Under the pieces are notes generated by a model. That model ran no database searches and was not told the origin of the DNA. It saw only the letters and a list, made by a program, of their open reading frames with translations. The translations under genes and the position numbers were made by a program. 40,549 nucleotides of DNA from the NCBI GenBank assembly GCA_020844795.1, contig CP086218.1, positions 1,028,982-1,069,530 of the forward strand. Reading direction: 5' to 3'. This document shows positions 9,673 through 17,662 of this stretch, piece by piece (the stretch's first letter is position 1; each line of letters starts with the position of its first letter). Origin of the DNA: Methanothrix sp. GTDB lineage: Archaea; Halobacteriota; Methanosarcinia; Methanotrichales; Methanotrichaceae.

Positions 9673-10584
9673 ATGGACATGGTTAGCATGGGGCTCCTAG
9701 CCGCGATGGGCGCCCTTGCAACGATAGCCGGAACAAGTGAGGACTTAGAGTCCGATGTGGGTTCTCAGAGCAATCCCAACTCACAGGTCCAGTTGGCAGC
9801 TCAGGTGGGTCACACCCACAGGATTTACAACAAGGCCATATCTGGAGAGCCACCATCGAACGCTCTTTACGCCGCCCTTGCCGCAGTTACAGCCAGCGTC
9901 TTGATGTCCGATCCGTACGGGATGAACGCGTTTTTCTCAATTGCAGTCGGCGCTCTTGTCGCTGCAGTATTCAATGGGATCCTTTCCATGACTTCGTACA
10001 TGGGGAGGAATACGAGCCAGGCGCGTTTCAATCAGCACGTCTATCTGGACGTCTTGCGCAGCCACACTACCACTATAATGGCACATGCGTACATAACAGC
10101 CTTCTGCGTTGTCGCGATATCGTATATCATGACGGCCCCCTGGCTTCCGATACAGCACCCATTCCCCCTGCCCGTCATCGCATTCACCTGGGGAATTGCC
10201 CTCGGAGCTATAGGCTCGTCTACTGGCGACGTCCACTATGGAGCTGAAAGAGAGTTCCAGCAGTATCCCTTCGGAGCCGGCCTCAACGCCGCAAACTCTG
10301 GGGACATCGTCACAAAGGCCGAAGCTGGCCTGCGAAGCTCGATAGACAACGCCTGGTTCTGCGCCAAGTTCGGAGGTCCTGTCACTGGGCTGGCTTTTGG
10401 CCTTATAGTATTCCTGGACAACTGGCGGACTACCATCTTCGATCCCGCCACCCAGGGGTGGTATGCGATCTTGACCGGAATTCTGATCGTGATTCTGCTC
10501 AACGTCTACAACAGGATCCTTGAGATCAGGTCAAAGAAGAGGTACGGGCCCTATCCCGAGTACGTGGGGGACATTAAGGCATGA
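9673..10584 (+). CDS. mtrE: Tetrahydromethanopterin S-methyltransferase subunit E
   Basis: 303 residues. Integral membrane subunit of the MtrA-H complex, which transfers the methyl group from methyl-tetrahydro(methano/sarcina)pterin to coenzyme M and exports Na+. It begins with a hydrophobic segment (MGLLAAMGALATIAG), then the MtrE-typical DVGSQSNPNSQVQLAAQVGHTHR stretch (residues about 29-51), and about six transmembrane segments. MtrC, D and E form the membrane part that binds MtrA. GGAGGAG lies five bases before ATG 9673. First gene of the eight-gene operon; its end overlaps mtrD by four bases (ATGA). Confidence 0.97.
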   Translation: MDMVSMGLLAAMGALATIAGTSEDLESDVGSQSNPNSQVQLAAQVGHTHRIYNKAISGEPPSNALYAALAAVTASVLMSDPYGMNAFFSIAVGALVAAVFNGILSMTSYMGRNTSQARFNQHVYLDVLRSHTTTIMAHAYITAFCVVAISYIMTAPWLPIQHPFPLPVIAFTWGIALGAIGSSTGDVHYGAEREFQQYPFGAGLNAANSGDIVTKAEAGLRSSIDNAWFCAKFGGPVTGLAFGLIVFLDNWRTTIFDPATQGWYAILTGILIVILLNVYNRILEIRSKKRYGPYPEYVGDIKA

Positions 10585-11273
10585 GCACCTTTGATGCGAG
10601 CACGTTAGTTTACGTATTACAGATCGTTATCGGCGGGCTTCTTGTGGGCATAGGCGTCCACTTCGTTCCCGTCGGTGGCGCTCCGGCGGCCATGGCCCAG
10701 GCCACAGGCGTCGGGACCGGGACGGTCCAGCTGGCGACGGGGTCGGGACTCACCGGCCTGATATCCGCTGGCCTGATGATGAGCGTCACTGATAACATCC
10801 TCTTGATAGTGCTGAGCGGTGCCGTCGGCGCCATGATTATGATCGACGTCACCATGTTAGTCGGCAACTGGGTCTACATCTACGGCGTCGGGGTACCACC
10901 GGTCGCCGCAAAGACGGACTACGACCCGATAACCAAAGACCCACAACCCCCGTACATATCCCCGGGGACGGTCGGTCACGGGGTTCCCACCGTCAGCTAC
11001 GTCAGCGGGACGATAGGGGGGCTCATGGGCGGGGCCGGAGGTTCTCTGATCTACTACGCCCTGATGAACATCAACGGCGTCTCGGGACTGAGCGCCTTCT
11101 TCGCCATAGGGATCTTCGTGGTCAACGCCGTCATAGCCTCCTACAACATCCAGGGGACGATCGAAGGGTTCCACGACCCGAAGTTCAAGCGCGTTCCCCG
11201 GGCGGTCCAGGCATGTTTCGTAGCAACCCTCATCATAGGAATATTCGCTGTTTTGATCCACGGAGGTGCCTGA
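10581..11273 (+). CDS. mtrD: Tetrahydromethanopterin S-methyltransferase subunit D
   Basis: 230 residues, hydrophobic, about six transmembrane helices with glycine-rich membrane segments (VVGVGVHFVP-like and GGLMGGAGGSLIYYALMN). A Na+-translocating membrane subunit of Mtr. The extramembrane loop PPVAAKTDYDPITKDPQPP (residues about 108-126) is conserved in the family. Overlaps the mtrE stop by four bases, and mtrC begins one base after its own stop, so translation is coupled. Confidence 0.96.
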   Translation: MSTFDASTLVYVLQIVIGGLLVGIGVHFVPVGGAPAAMAQATGVGTGTVQLATGSGLTGLISAGLMMSVTDNILLIVLSGAVGAMIMIDVTMLVGNWVYIYGVGVPPVAAKTDYDPITKDPQPPYISPGTVGHGVPTVSYVSGTIGGLMGGAGGSLIYYALMNINGVSGLSAFFAIGIFVVNAVIASYNIQGTIEGFHDPKFKRVPRAVQACFVATLIIGIFAVLIHGGA

Positions 11274-11274
11274 A

Positions 11275-12081
11275 ATGAGCGTTGCAGCAGGCGGAGGAGA
11301 GTCTAAGATCGACAAGACCAAGTTGACGATGTACGGCCTAGGAGGCGGAGTTCTCGGCATCTATCTTGCTCACGTTCTGAATATGGTTACGGGGACCGGT
11401 TACTTCTCGTTTCTGGCGGGGCTTGGGGCGATAGCCGCCGTCTTGATGGGCGCCGACGCCGTGAGAAGGGTCTGTGCCTACGGCATAGGGACCGGAGTTC
11501 CATCGATCGGCATGATGGCGATGGGGATGGGGCTTGTAGCAGCCTGGTTCGGCCTCGCCGTCGCCGGAGTTGCTGGACCGATCATAGGCATCGCCATCGC
11601 GATGGGCTTCGGCTACTTTGTAGGGATGCTCGCCAACAAGATAATCAAGATGAACATCCCGGTGATGGAAGAGGTCTTGATGAGCCTCGGTGGAGCCGGT
11701 GCGATGGTCATTATTGGCCTCAGCGTCGTGATATCCGGGCAGATAGGCTACCAGGATATGCTCAACGACGTCGTATTCACCGGATACATAGCGATAGTCT
11801 TCATAGCCGGTGCTCTGGCGATACTGCAGCCGTTCAACGCAAACCTCGGACCTGATGAGACTCAGGACAGGACCCTGGTCCTGGCCATATCTACGGGAGC
11901 TCTCGGGATGTTCGCGGCAGGAATCGGCTCTCTTGTAACGGTGGGGGTCGGTGGAGCCGTCCTGACTATGCTGATCGCCGCCGCCATCTGGCTGAAGGCC
12001 TTCCTCTGGTTCTTCAAGCTCGTCAAGAGGGACTCGTCAGGGGTCGTCGGTACCGGTCTACTTCCTGAAGGAGGTCTGTAG
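11275..12081 (+). CDS. mtrC: Tetrahydromethanopterin S-methyltransferase subunit C
   Basis: 268 residues, with about seven hydrophobic segments; membrane subunit of Mtr. The ATG at 11275 is preferred because CGGAGG (11261-11266) sits eight bases before it; an in-frame GTG at 11266 lies inside that ribosome-binding site and is unlikely. Short soluble N-terminus (SVAAGGGESKIDKTK) precedes the first helix. The stop TAG (12079-12081) directly abuts the mtrB ATG. Confidence 0.96.
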   Translation: MSVAAGGGESKIDKTKLTMYGLGGGVLGIYLAHVLNMVTGTGYFSFLAGLGAIAAVLMGADAVRRVCAYGIGTGVPSIGMMAMGMGLVAAWFGLAVAGVAGPIIGIAIAMGFGYFVGMLANKIIKMNIPVMEEVLMSLGGAGAMVIIGLSVVISGQIGYQDMLNDVVFTGYIAIVFIAGALAILQPFNANLGPDETQDRTLVLAISTGALGMFAAGIGSLVTVGVGGAVLTMLIAAAIWLKAFLWFFKLVKRDSSGVVGTGLLPEGGL

Positions 12082-12393
12082 ATGGGAATAGTCAGAGCTG
12101 GCCCAACGGATCTGCATCTGGTCTTCGATCCGATCGAGGGGATGATCGCAGAGGAGAGAGATGACGTCGTTCAATTCGCTCTGGATCCGATTATGGAGCA
12201 GATCGAGATCATCGACAAGGTCGCCGACGATCTGGTGAACTCCCTCGCTCCGGATGCGCCCCTCCTCAACTCTTACAAGGGGAGAGCGGGTGCAAGCTTC
12301 ATGGCGGGCGTTTTCACCAACATATGGTACGGGTTCATAGTCGGCCTCGTCGTCGCCTTTGTGTACATTTTCTCCCATGGAGGTGCATTCTAA
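12082..12393 (+). CDS. mtrB: Tetrahydromethanopterin S-methyltransferase subunit B
   Basis: 103 residues: soluble N-terminal part with acidic helices (residues 1-75) and one C-terminal transmembrane helix (about 78-98, FTNIWYGFIVGLVVAFVYIF). MtrB is a small single-span subunit at the MtrA/membrane interface. Starts immediately after the mtrC stop, with GGAGG in the mtrC tail (CCTGAAGGAGGTCTG) as ribosome-binding site; mtrA follows without a gap. Confidence 0.95.
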   Translation: MGIVRAGPTDLHLVFDPIEGMIAEERDDVVQFALDPIMEQIEIIDKVADDLVNSLAPDAPLLNSYKGRAGASFMAGVFTNIWYGFIVGLVVAFVYIFSHGGAF

Positions 12394-13122
12394 ATGGCCA
12401 ACAAAGTGAAACCGACCGATCCCTGGCCCTGGATGACCGGGGAGTATGAGGTCGGAAACCCCGAAAGCCCCGTCGCCGTCTGTACCTGCGGCTCCCACAT
12501 GAACAACGCCCCCTTCCTCGATGCAGGAGCGGCCCTCGTAGGTCCCTGCAAGACCGAGAACATCGGGATCGAGAAGATGGTGGCGAATATCGTCTCCAAC
12601 CCCAACATCAGGTTTTTGGTAATCACGGGGATGGAGGTCAAGGGCCACATAACGGGACAGGCGATAGAGGCTTTCGCAGAGAACGGCATCAACCAGGAGG
12701 GAAGGATCGTAGGTGCCACAGGCGCCATACCCTTCATTCAGAACCTGACCCCGGAGTCGATCGAGAGGTTCAAGGAGCAGATCACAACGGTCAACATAGT
12801 CGATACCGAGGATGTCGGCACCATCGTCTCCAAGATAAAAGAGTGCGTCTCCAAGGATCCGGGGGCCCTCGACGTGGAGCCGATGGCAATAGAGATCTCC
12901 GAAGGAGAGGAGGCGGAGTCTGCCCACGGACTGCGCCCCATGGCGGCGGAGGTCGCCAACATCCGGGCGAGGATGAAGCAGATCGAGGCCAATGTCACCA
13001 ACATGGGCCTAGAGAACAAGTACGCTGCAGGCATCTACGCCGGGAAGATCGAGGGTATAGTGATGGGTATAACCATCGTCCTCGTCCTCTTCGGGATGAT
13101 CATGTGGATGGGAGGTATGTGA
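12394..13122 (+). CDS. mtrA: Tetrahydromethanopterin S-methyltransferase subunit A (corrinoid subunit)
   Basis: 242 residues. MtrA carries the 5-hydroxybenzimidazolyl-cobamide that accepts the methyl group from MtrH and hands it to coenzyme M. Seen: N-terminal PWPWMTGEYEVGNPESPVAVCTCGS, and GMEVKGHITGQ with His85, the lower axial cobalt ligand in this family (His84 in the Methanothermobacter protein). C-terminal linker helix and a transmembrane anchor (about 218-240, IVMGITIVLVLFGMIMWMG). Soluble domain faces the cytoplasm. Second-last residues MGGM precede a stop one base before mtrF. Confidence 0.97.
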   Translation: MANKVKPTDPWPWMTGEYEVGNPESPVAVCTCGSHMNNAPFLDAGAALVGPCKTENIGIEKMVANIVSNPNIRFLVITGMEVKGHITGQAIEAFAENGINQEGRIVGATGAIPFIQNLTPESIERFKEQITTVNIVDTEDVGTIVSKIKECVSKDPGALDVEPMAIEISEGEEAESAHGLRPMAAEVANIRARMKQIEANVTNMGLENKYAAGIYAGKIEGIVMGITIVLVLFGMIMWMGGM

Positions 13123-13123
13123 G

Positions 13124-13426
13124 ATGGCAGACGAGGAGATTAAGACCGGAGAGGTCAAAGAGGCTTCCCCAGAGGTCGAAGAGGCGGTCGCTGAGGTGAA
13201 ACCCATAACTGCCGACATACCGTACGGCAAGGGTCTTCCTACCGTGTTGATGCCCTTCATGGGACCTTTCCACGAGATCACCGAGAGCGTTGAGTATAGA
13301 GGGCAGCTGATAGCGAGGGATCAGAAGCTCAGCTCGAGCGTCAACGCCGCGATGCCCGTAGGGGCGTTCATCGGCTTCTTCTTTGCGCTTCTGATGGTCC
13401 TGTTGCCCATCTACTTCATGACCTGA
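13124..13426 (+). CDS. mtrF: Tetrahydromethanopterin S-methyltransferase subunit F
   Basis: 100 residues: acidic N-terminus (residues 1-30, many Glu), then the MtrF core (PFHEITESVEYRGQLIARDQ, residues about 47-66) and one transmembrane helix (about 77-98). It is longer than the roughly 70-residue MtrF of some methanogens owing to the acidic N-terminal extension. Begins one base after mtrA; mtrG follows after 12 bp. Confidence 0.93.
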   Translation: MADEEIKTGEVKEASPEVEEAVAEVKPITADIPYGKGLPTVLMPFMGPFHEITESVEYRGQLIARDQKLSSSVNAAMPVGAFIGFFFALLMVLLPIYFMT

Positions 13427-13438
13427 GGTGATACGATC

Positions 13439-13672
13439 ATGGCTCAAGATAATCGAGAAGTGGTGCCCAGCGTTGTAGTGGACCAGGACCAGTACACCCA
13501 GGTCCTGGAGAAGCTGGCAAAGATCGATCAGAAGATCGAGTTCGTTAGCGCGGAGATGGCCCAGAGGCAGGGCAAGAAGCTCGGCAGAGATATTGGCATC
13601 CTCTACGGAGCCTGTGGGGGATTGATCATAGTGCTGGCATACTATCTGCTGGCGTATGGATTGGGGGTATGA
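13439..13672 (+). CDS. mtrG: Tetrahydromethanopterin S-methyltransferase subunit G
   Basis: 77 residues: soluble coiled helix (VLEKLAKIDQKIEFVSAEMAQRQGKKLGRDIG, residues about 22-53) followed by a single C-terminal transmembrane helix (54-75). Single-span Mtr subunit. GAGGTG at 13425-13430 precedes the ATG at 13439. Ends two bases before the mtrH ATG. Confidence 0.94.
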   Translation: MAQDNREVVPSVVVDQDQYTQVLEKLAKIDQKIEFVSAEMAQRQGKKLGRDIGILYGACGGLIIVLAYYLLAYGLGV

Positions 13673-13673
13673 C

Positions 13674-14609
13674 ATGTTCAAATTTGACAAGAAGCAAGAG
13701 GTATTCGAGTTCGGCAAGATCAAGGTGGGAGGTCAGCCCGGAGAGTACCCCACCGTCTGTATTGGAACGATGTTCTATTCACGGCACAAGATCGTGACCG
13801 ATGAGGACAAGGGGCTCTTCGACGTCGCCGCCGCAGAGAAGCTTTGGAAAGACCAGGAGGAGATGAGCGACACCACCGGAAACCCCTGTTTCAACCAGAT
13901 CGTCGCCGAGACGGATGAGGCTATGGCCAAGTACCTGGACTGGTTCGTCGATATATCCGACGCTCCCTTCCTGGTGGACTCCAGCGCCCCGAGCGTGCGG
14001 GGTTTCGGCGTCAAGTACGCCACCGAGATCGGGGTCGCCGACAGGGCGATCCACAACTCCATCAACGCCTCCATCACCGCCGAGGAGTTCCAGGCGGTCA
14101 AGGAGAGCGACCTCGACGCCGCCATAGTCCTGGCCTTCAACGCCATCGACGCCACCACCCAGGGGAAGATGGACGTCCTGACGAAGGCCGCAGGAGGCGC
14201 CGAGAAGGGGATGCTCGACTACGCCGCCGAGGCGGGGATCACCAGGCCCCTCATCGACGTCGCCGCCATGCCCCTGGGCAACGGCTCCGGCGCCACCATT
14301 CGGGCTGGGATAGCCGTCAAGGCGATCCTGGGCCTCCCCGTCGGCGCAGGCTACCACAACGGTGCCTCCGCCTGGGACTGGATGAAGAAGTACAAGAAGG
14401 TGAACAAGGCAGCCTTCCCTCCGGTGGACATCGGATCAAACCTCGTGGCCGGTATTATGGGAGCCGACTATTACCTCTACGGCCCCATCGAGAACGCTAC
14501 GATGGTATTCCCGGCGGCGGCCATGGTCGATATCATGTGCGCTGAGAGCGCAAAAGAGCTCGGCCCGGAAGTCCTGGACCCGAACCACCCGATCAACAAG
14601 CTCCTCTAA
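13674..14609 (+). CDS. mtrH: Tetrahydromethanopterin S-methyltransferase subunit H (methyltransferase)
   Basis: 311 residues, soluble TIM-barrel methyltransferase that moves the methyl group from methyl-H4MPT/H4SPT to the Co(I) cobamide of MtrA. The ATG at 13674 (MFKFDKKQEVFEFGKIKVGG) is chosen because a GGGGG run lies six bases upstream and the sequence matches the usual N-terminus; an upstream in-frame ATG at 13656 would fall inside mtrG. Conserved segments: GTMFYSRHKIVTDE (31-45), DVSAPFLVDSSAPS-like, and IDVAAMPLGNGSGATIR. Last gene of the operon; a poly-T terminator follows. Confidence 0.97.
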   Translation: MFKFDKKQEVFEFGKIKVGGQPGEYPTVCIGTMFYSRHKIVTDEDKGLFDVAAAEKLWKDQEEMSDTTGNPCFNQIVAETDEAMAKYLDWFVDISDAPFLVDSSAPSVRGFGVKYATEIGVADRAIHNSINASITAEEFQAVKESDLDAAIVLAFNAIDATTQGKMDVLTKAAGGAEKGMLDYAAEAGITRPLIDVAAMPLGNGSGATIRAGIAVKAILGLPVGAGYHNGASAWDWMKKYKKVNKAAFPPVDIGSNLVAGIMGADYYLYGPIENATMVFPAAAMVDIMCAESAKELGPEVLDPNHPINKLL

Positions 14610-14615
14610 GACCCT

Positions 14616-14633
14616 TCCCCCTTTTTTCTTTTT
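14616..14633 (+). terminator. Poly-T terminator after mtrH
   Basis: Pyrimidine tract CCCCCTTTTTTCTTTTTAA starting about 8 bases after the mtrH stop, the usual archaeal oligo-T termination signal. No strong hairpin is seen before it. Confidence 0.6.
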
Positions 14634-14651
14634 AATCTCGGAGCGATCCGT

Positions 14652-15302
14652 TTGCCGGTTCGAGTTGAGATCAGGGCCGCCTTCGCAAGCGGCGTTTTCA
14701 GGTGCAAGAGATGCGGCTCATGCTGTCATCACCGCCGACCCGAGGAGTTCGGCGACCTCGTCCCTCCCGAGAGGATCGCGGAGTTTTTGGATAAGAGCAA
14801 CCTGATCTACCTCACCGAGAAGGATATCGATAAGATCAGCAGGAGGACGGGTTTAGAGGCCGGGGAGTTCGTCGACACCCTCTATGAGGATAAAAAGGGG
14901 TCTGTCCGGGTCGAGGAGGGCGGAAAGAGGGTGATCCTCGATCTGCCCGTAATGAAGTCGAGGGAGGGAGACGGTGCCTGCGTCTTCTTTAGAGATGGGA
15001 AGGGCTGCACCATCTATCCGGTGAGGCCGGCGGCCTGCCGCCTCTTCCCCTTCTTAGTCGTCGAGAAGTCAGGGACCTCAGGGGGGATCGTCCTCGAGAT
15101 AAGGTACAACCCCACCTGCCCGGGCATGGGGGAGGGGAAGGAGCCGGATATAAGGAAGCTGGAGAAGCTCGTAGCCGGTCAGTTCGCCGAGAGGATGGAG
15201 ACAGTGGGGGCCCAGGTCCAGTGCCTCCGGATGGAGGGGAAGATCCACCCCGCAGCCCGAATCTACAGGACGATGCCGGGGAAGAGGGAGAGCTCTCTTT
15301 GA
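14652..15302 (+). CDS. YkgJ-family cysteine-cluster protein
   Basis: 216 residues. CxxCxxCC cluster at Cys18, 21, 24, 25 (CKRCGSCC), then DGACVFFRDGKGCTIYPVRPAACRLFPF (cluster around residues 110-138) with the family's C.IY..RP..CR..PF signature, and a late Cys in NPTCPGMG. These motifs define the YkgJ/UPF0153 family, thought to bind Zn or an Fe-S cluster; the physiological role is not known. The start is TTG at 14652 with no strong ribosome-binding site. It follows the mtr terminator and is probably transcribed separately. Confidence 0.85.
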   Translation: MPVRVEIRAAFASGVFRCKRCGSCCHHRRPEEFGDLVPPERIAEFLDKSNLIYLTEKDIDKISRRTGLEAGEFVDTLYEDKKGSVRVEEGGKRVILDLPVMKSREGDGACVFFRDGKGCTIYPVRPAACRLFPFLVVEKSGTSGGIVLEIRYNPTCPGMGEGKEPDIRKLEKLVAGQFAERMETVGAQVQCLRMEGKIHPAARIYRTMPGKRESSL

Positions 15303-15352
15303 ACGACGGGGATGATCAGTATGGGGAGGAAGTAGATCGAAGGGTGTGGAAG

Positions 15353-15399
15353 ATGGTTATAAGCCGGGCTTTTTCTTAAACATAATTATTAAATAAGAC
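15353..15399 (+). promoter_or_regulatory. Promoter region of the S9 peptidase gene
   Basis: Two TATA-like elements: GGTTATAAGCC (about 15354-15364) and ATTATTAAATAAG (about 15384-15396). The second is placed about 55 bp before the likely ATG, and the first would fit a longer leader or be a terminator-associated T/A tract (TTTTTCTTAAA). The choice cannot be made from sequence. Confidence 0.35.
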
Positions 15400-15452
15400 T
15401 GGTGTAATGGTCTACCGCGGATCATCGCAATAGATCAAGCAGAGGGATGCCC

Positions 15453-17507
15453 ATGAGACGAGTCTTAATTGGAGTAGCGATCCTCGCCCTCCTATCGATG
15501 GCGGGACTGACCCTAGGGATGGGGGTGGCGGATGGAGAGATGGAAACGGAAGAAGGAGATCCTCTTATACCGAGAGAACTGCTCTTCGGCAATCCTGACA
15601 AGATAACTGTACGAACGAGCCCCGACGGTTCCAGGATCAGCTATCTCGCCCCTAAAGACGGAGTCCTGAACGTCTGGGTGGGACCTATCGAGGACCCGCA
15701 AGCTGCAGAGCCCGTCACCAACGACACATATCGGGGGATACGCTCCTACTCGTGGACTTACACCAACGAGCACATCCTCTATATTCAGGACAAGGACGGA
15801 GATGAGAACTGGCGGATCTACAGCGTCAACCTGAGTAGCGGCGAGAACAAGGACCTCACCCCTTTCGAGGATGTCCAGGCCAGGATTACAAAGGTCAGCC
15901 GCAACTTCCCTGAGGAGATCATCGTCGGCCTCAACGACCGCGATCCGGAGTACCACGACCTATATCGCCTGAACATAGAGACCGGGAAGATGACCCTGAT
16001 CCAGGAGAACAGATATTTTTCCTCCTTCGACATAGATGACGATTATGTCGTCAGGTTCGCGACGAATATGACCAGCGACGGCGGTGCCGTGATCTTCAGG
16101 CCGACCGAAGAAGGCGGATGGGAGGTCTTCTCAGAGATCCCGATGGAGGACGTGATCACGACGGGACTGGTTGGGTTCAACAAGACCGGCGAGATCTTGT
16201 ACTTCGTCGACAGCCGCGGCCAGAATACGGCGGCGCTCTTCGCCGTTAATCCAGCGACGGGCGAAAAGACCCTGATCGCAGAAGATCCGAGATCGGATTT
16301 CAGCGGTTGGATGGTCCACCCTACAGAGAGGAACGTCCAGGCGGCTGCCTTCACCTACGAGCGGAAGGACTGGCAGGTGATCGACGGATCGGTGGCCGAG
16401 GACCTGGCCTTCCTCGCGACGGTCGCCGATGGCGACGTCGAGGTGGTGAGCCGGTCTCTCGACGACAGGACCTGGATCGTCGTCTACGTCGTGGACGATG
16501 GCCCCTTCAGATATTACCGCTACGATAGCGAGAAGAAAGAGGCGGAGTTCCTCTTCACCAATCGGAAGGATCTGGAAGATCTGCCCTTCGCCAAGATGAT
16601 GATCCCGGCGGTCATCAGCTCCCGGGATGGTCTGAACCTGGTGAGCTACTACACGTTGCCCATCGGAAGCGACCGGGATGAGGACGGAAGGCCGGAAGAG
16701 CCCCTCCCCGTGGTCCTCTACGTCCACGGCGGTCCCTGGGCCCGGGACGTCTGGGACTATAACCCCGCCCATCAGTGGCTTGCCAACCGGGGGTACGCCG
16801 TCCTGAGCGTCAACTTCCGCGGATCTACGGGCTTTGGGAGGGATTTCGTCAACAGAGGAAACCTGGAGTGGGGTGCCAAGATGCACGACGACCTGATCGA
16901 CGCCGTCGATTGGGCGGTAGCTGAAGGGATCGCAGATCCCGATCGGGTGGCGATCATGGGCGGGAGCTACGGAGGGTATGCGACCCTGGCGGGTCTCACC
17001 TTCACCCCGGAGGTCTTCGCCTGCGGCGTAGACATAGTGGGCCCCTCAAACCTCACCTCCCTGATCGAGACGATACCCCCCTACTGGCAGCCTCAGATCG
17101 AGCTCTTCGCGACCCGGATGGGCGACCACAGGACCGAAGAGGGACGAAGGCTCCTCTTCGAGCGGTCTCCCATCAACCGCGTCGAAAATATAGCGCGCCC
17201 TCTTCTGATAGCTCAGGGCGCCAACGATCCCCGGGTCAGCCAGAACGAGTCGGATCAGATCGTCGCGGCGATGCAGGAGAAGGGGATTCCCGTCACCTAC
17301 GTCCTCTATCCGGATGAGGGTCACGGCTTCGCCCGGCCGGAGAACAGGATATCGTTCTTCGCCGTCGCTGAGGCCTTCCTCTCAGAGCACCTCGGCGGGA
17401 GGTTTGAGCCGGTGGGAGGCGCTTTCGAGAATTCGACGATCACCGTTCCCGTAGGGGCCGAGGAGGTCCCGGGGCTGAAGGAGGCGCTCTCGGACCGATC
17501 AGCCTGA
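15453..17507 (+). CDS. Secreted S9-family serine peptidase (prolyl oligopeptidase / acylaminoacyl-peptidase type)
   Basis: 684 residues from ATG 15453; an ATG two codons earlier (15447) touches the AGAGGG ribosome-binding site and is less likely. N-terminal signal peptide (MRRVLIGVAILALLSMAGLT, hydrophobic core residues 4-18), so the enzyme is exported. Residues about 50-390 form a TolB/DPP-IV-like beta-propeller (repeated DG-rich, YS/LYR-type blades); the C-terminal alpha/beta hydrolase carries the triad Ser505 (GGSYGGYA), Asp592 (GANDPRV) and His624 (DEGHGFARPENR), with the HGGPW oxyanion motif upstream. It degrades peptides, probably extracellularly. Stands alone between two other units. 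Confidence 0.92.
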   Translation: MRRVLIGVAILALLSMAGLTLGMGVADGEMETEEGDPLIPRELLFGNPDKITVRTSPDGSRISYLAPKDGVLNVWVGPIEDPQAAEPVTNDTYRGIRSYSWTYTNEHILYIQDKDGDENWRIYSVNLSSGENKDLTPFEDVQARITKVSRNFPEEIIVGLNDRDPEYHDLYRLNIETGKMTLIQENRYFSSFDIDDDYVVRFATNMTSDGGAVIFRPTEEGGWEVFSEIPMEDVITTGLVGFNKTGEILYFVDSRGQNTAALFAVNPATGEKTLIAEDPRSDFSGWMVHPTERNVQAAAFTYERKDWQVIDGSVAEDLAFLATVADGDVEVVSRSLDDRTWIVVYVVDDGPFRYYRYDSEKKEAEFLFTNRKDLEDLPFAKMMIPAVISSRDGLNLVSYYTLPIGSDRDEDGRPEEPLPVVLYVHGGPWARDVWDYNPAHQWLANRGYAVLSVNFRGSTGFGRDFVNRGNLEWGAKMHDDLIDAVDWAVAEGIADPDRVAIMGGSYGGYATLAGLTFTPEVFACGVDIVGPSNLTSLIETIPPYWQPQIELFATRMGDHRTEEGRRLLFERSPINRVENIARPLLIAQGANDPRVSQNESDQIVAAMQEKGIPVTYVLYPDEGHGFARPENRISFFAVAEAFLSEHLGGRFEPVGGAFENSTITVPVGAEEVPGLKEALSDRSA

Positions 17508-17577
17508 TGGACTCCTCTCCAGCAGGGGAGACGAAATTGGCGGCGAAGGGTGTGCCGGAGCTCGCCGGTTCCCCTTC

Positions 17578-17626
17578 ATCTTTTTCTGCAGCTTTTGCTC
17601 ATTCATCCGGCCTTCATCGGCCGGAT
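17578..17626. terminator. Terminator region between convergent S9 peptidase and aminotransferase genes
   Basis: ATCTTTTTCT (17578-17587) can end the plus-strand transcript. A perfect hairpin follows: ATCCGGCC (17605-17612), loop TTCATC, GGCCGGAT (17619-17626). The minus-strand transcript of the aminotransferase would pass through this hairpin about 40-60 bases after its stop. No gene lies in 17508-17662. Confidence 0.5.
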
Positions 17627-17662
17627 CCTCCGGATCGGAGGTCCCCGATCGCAGGTCCCGGA

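Noticed and set aside
13656-13673. Upstream ATG extending MtrH by six residues
   Set aside because: It lies inside mtrG, lacks a ribosome-binding site, and the downstream ATG gives the usual MtrH N-terminus.
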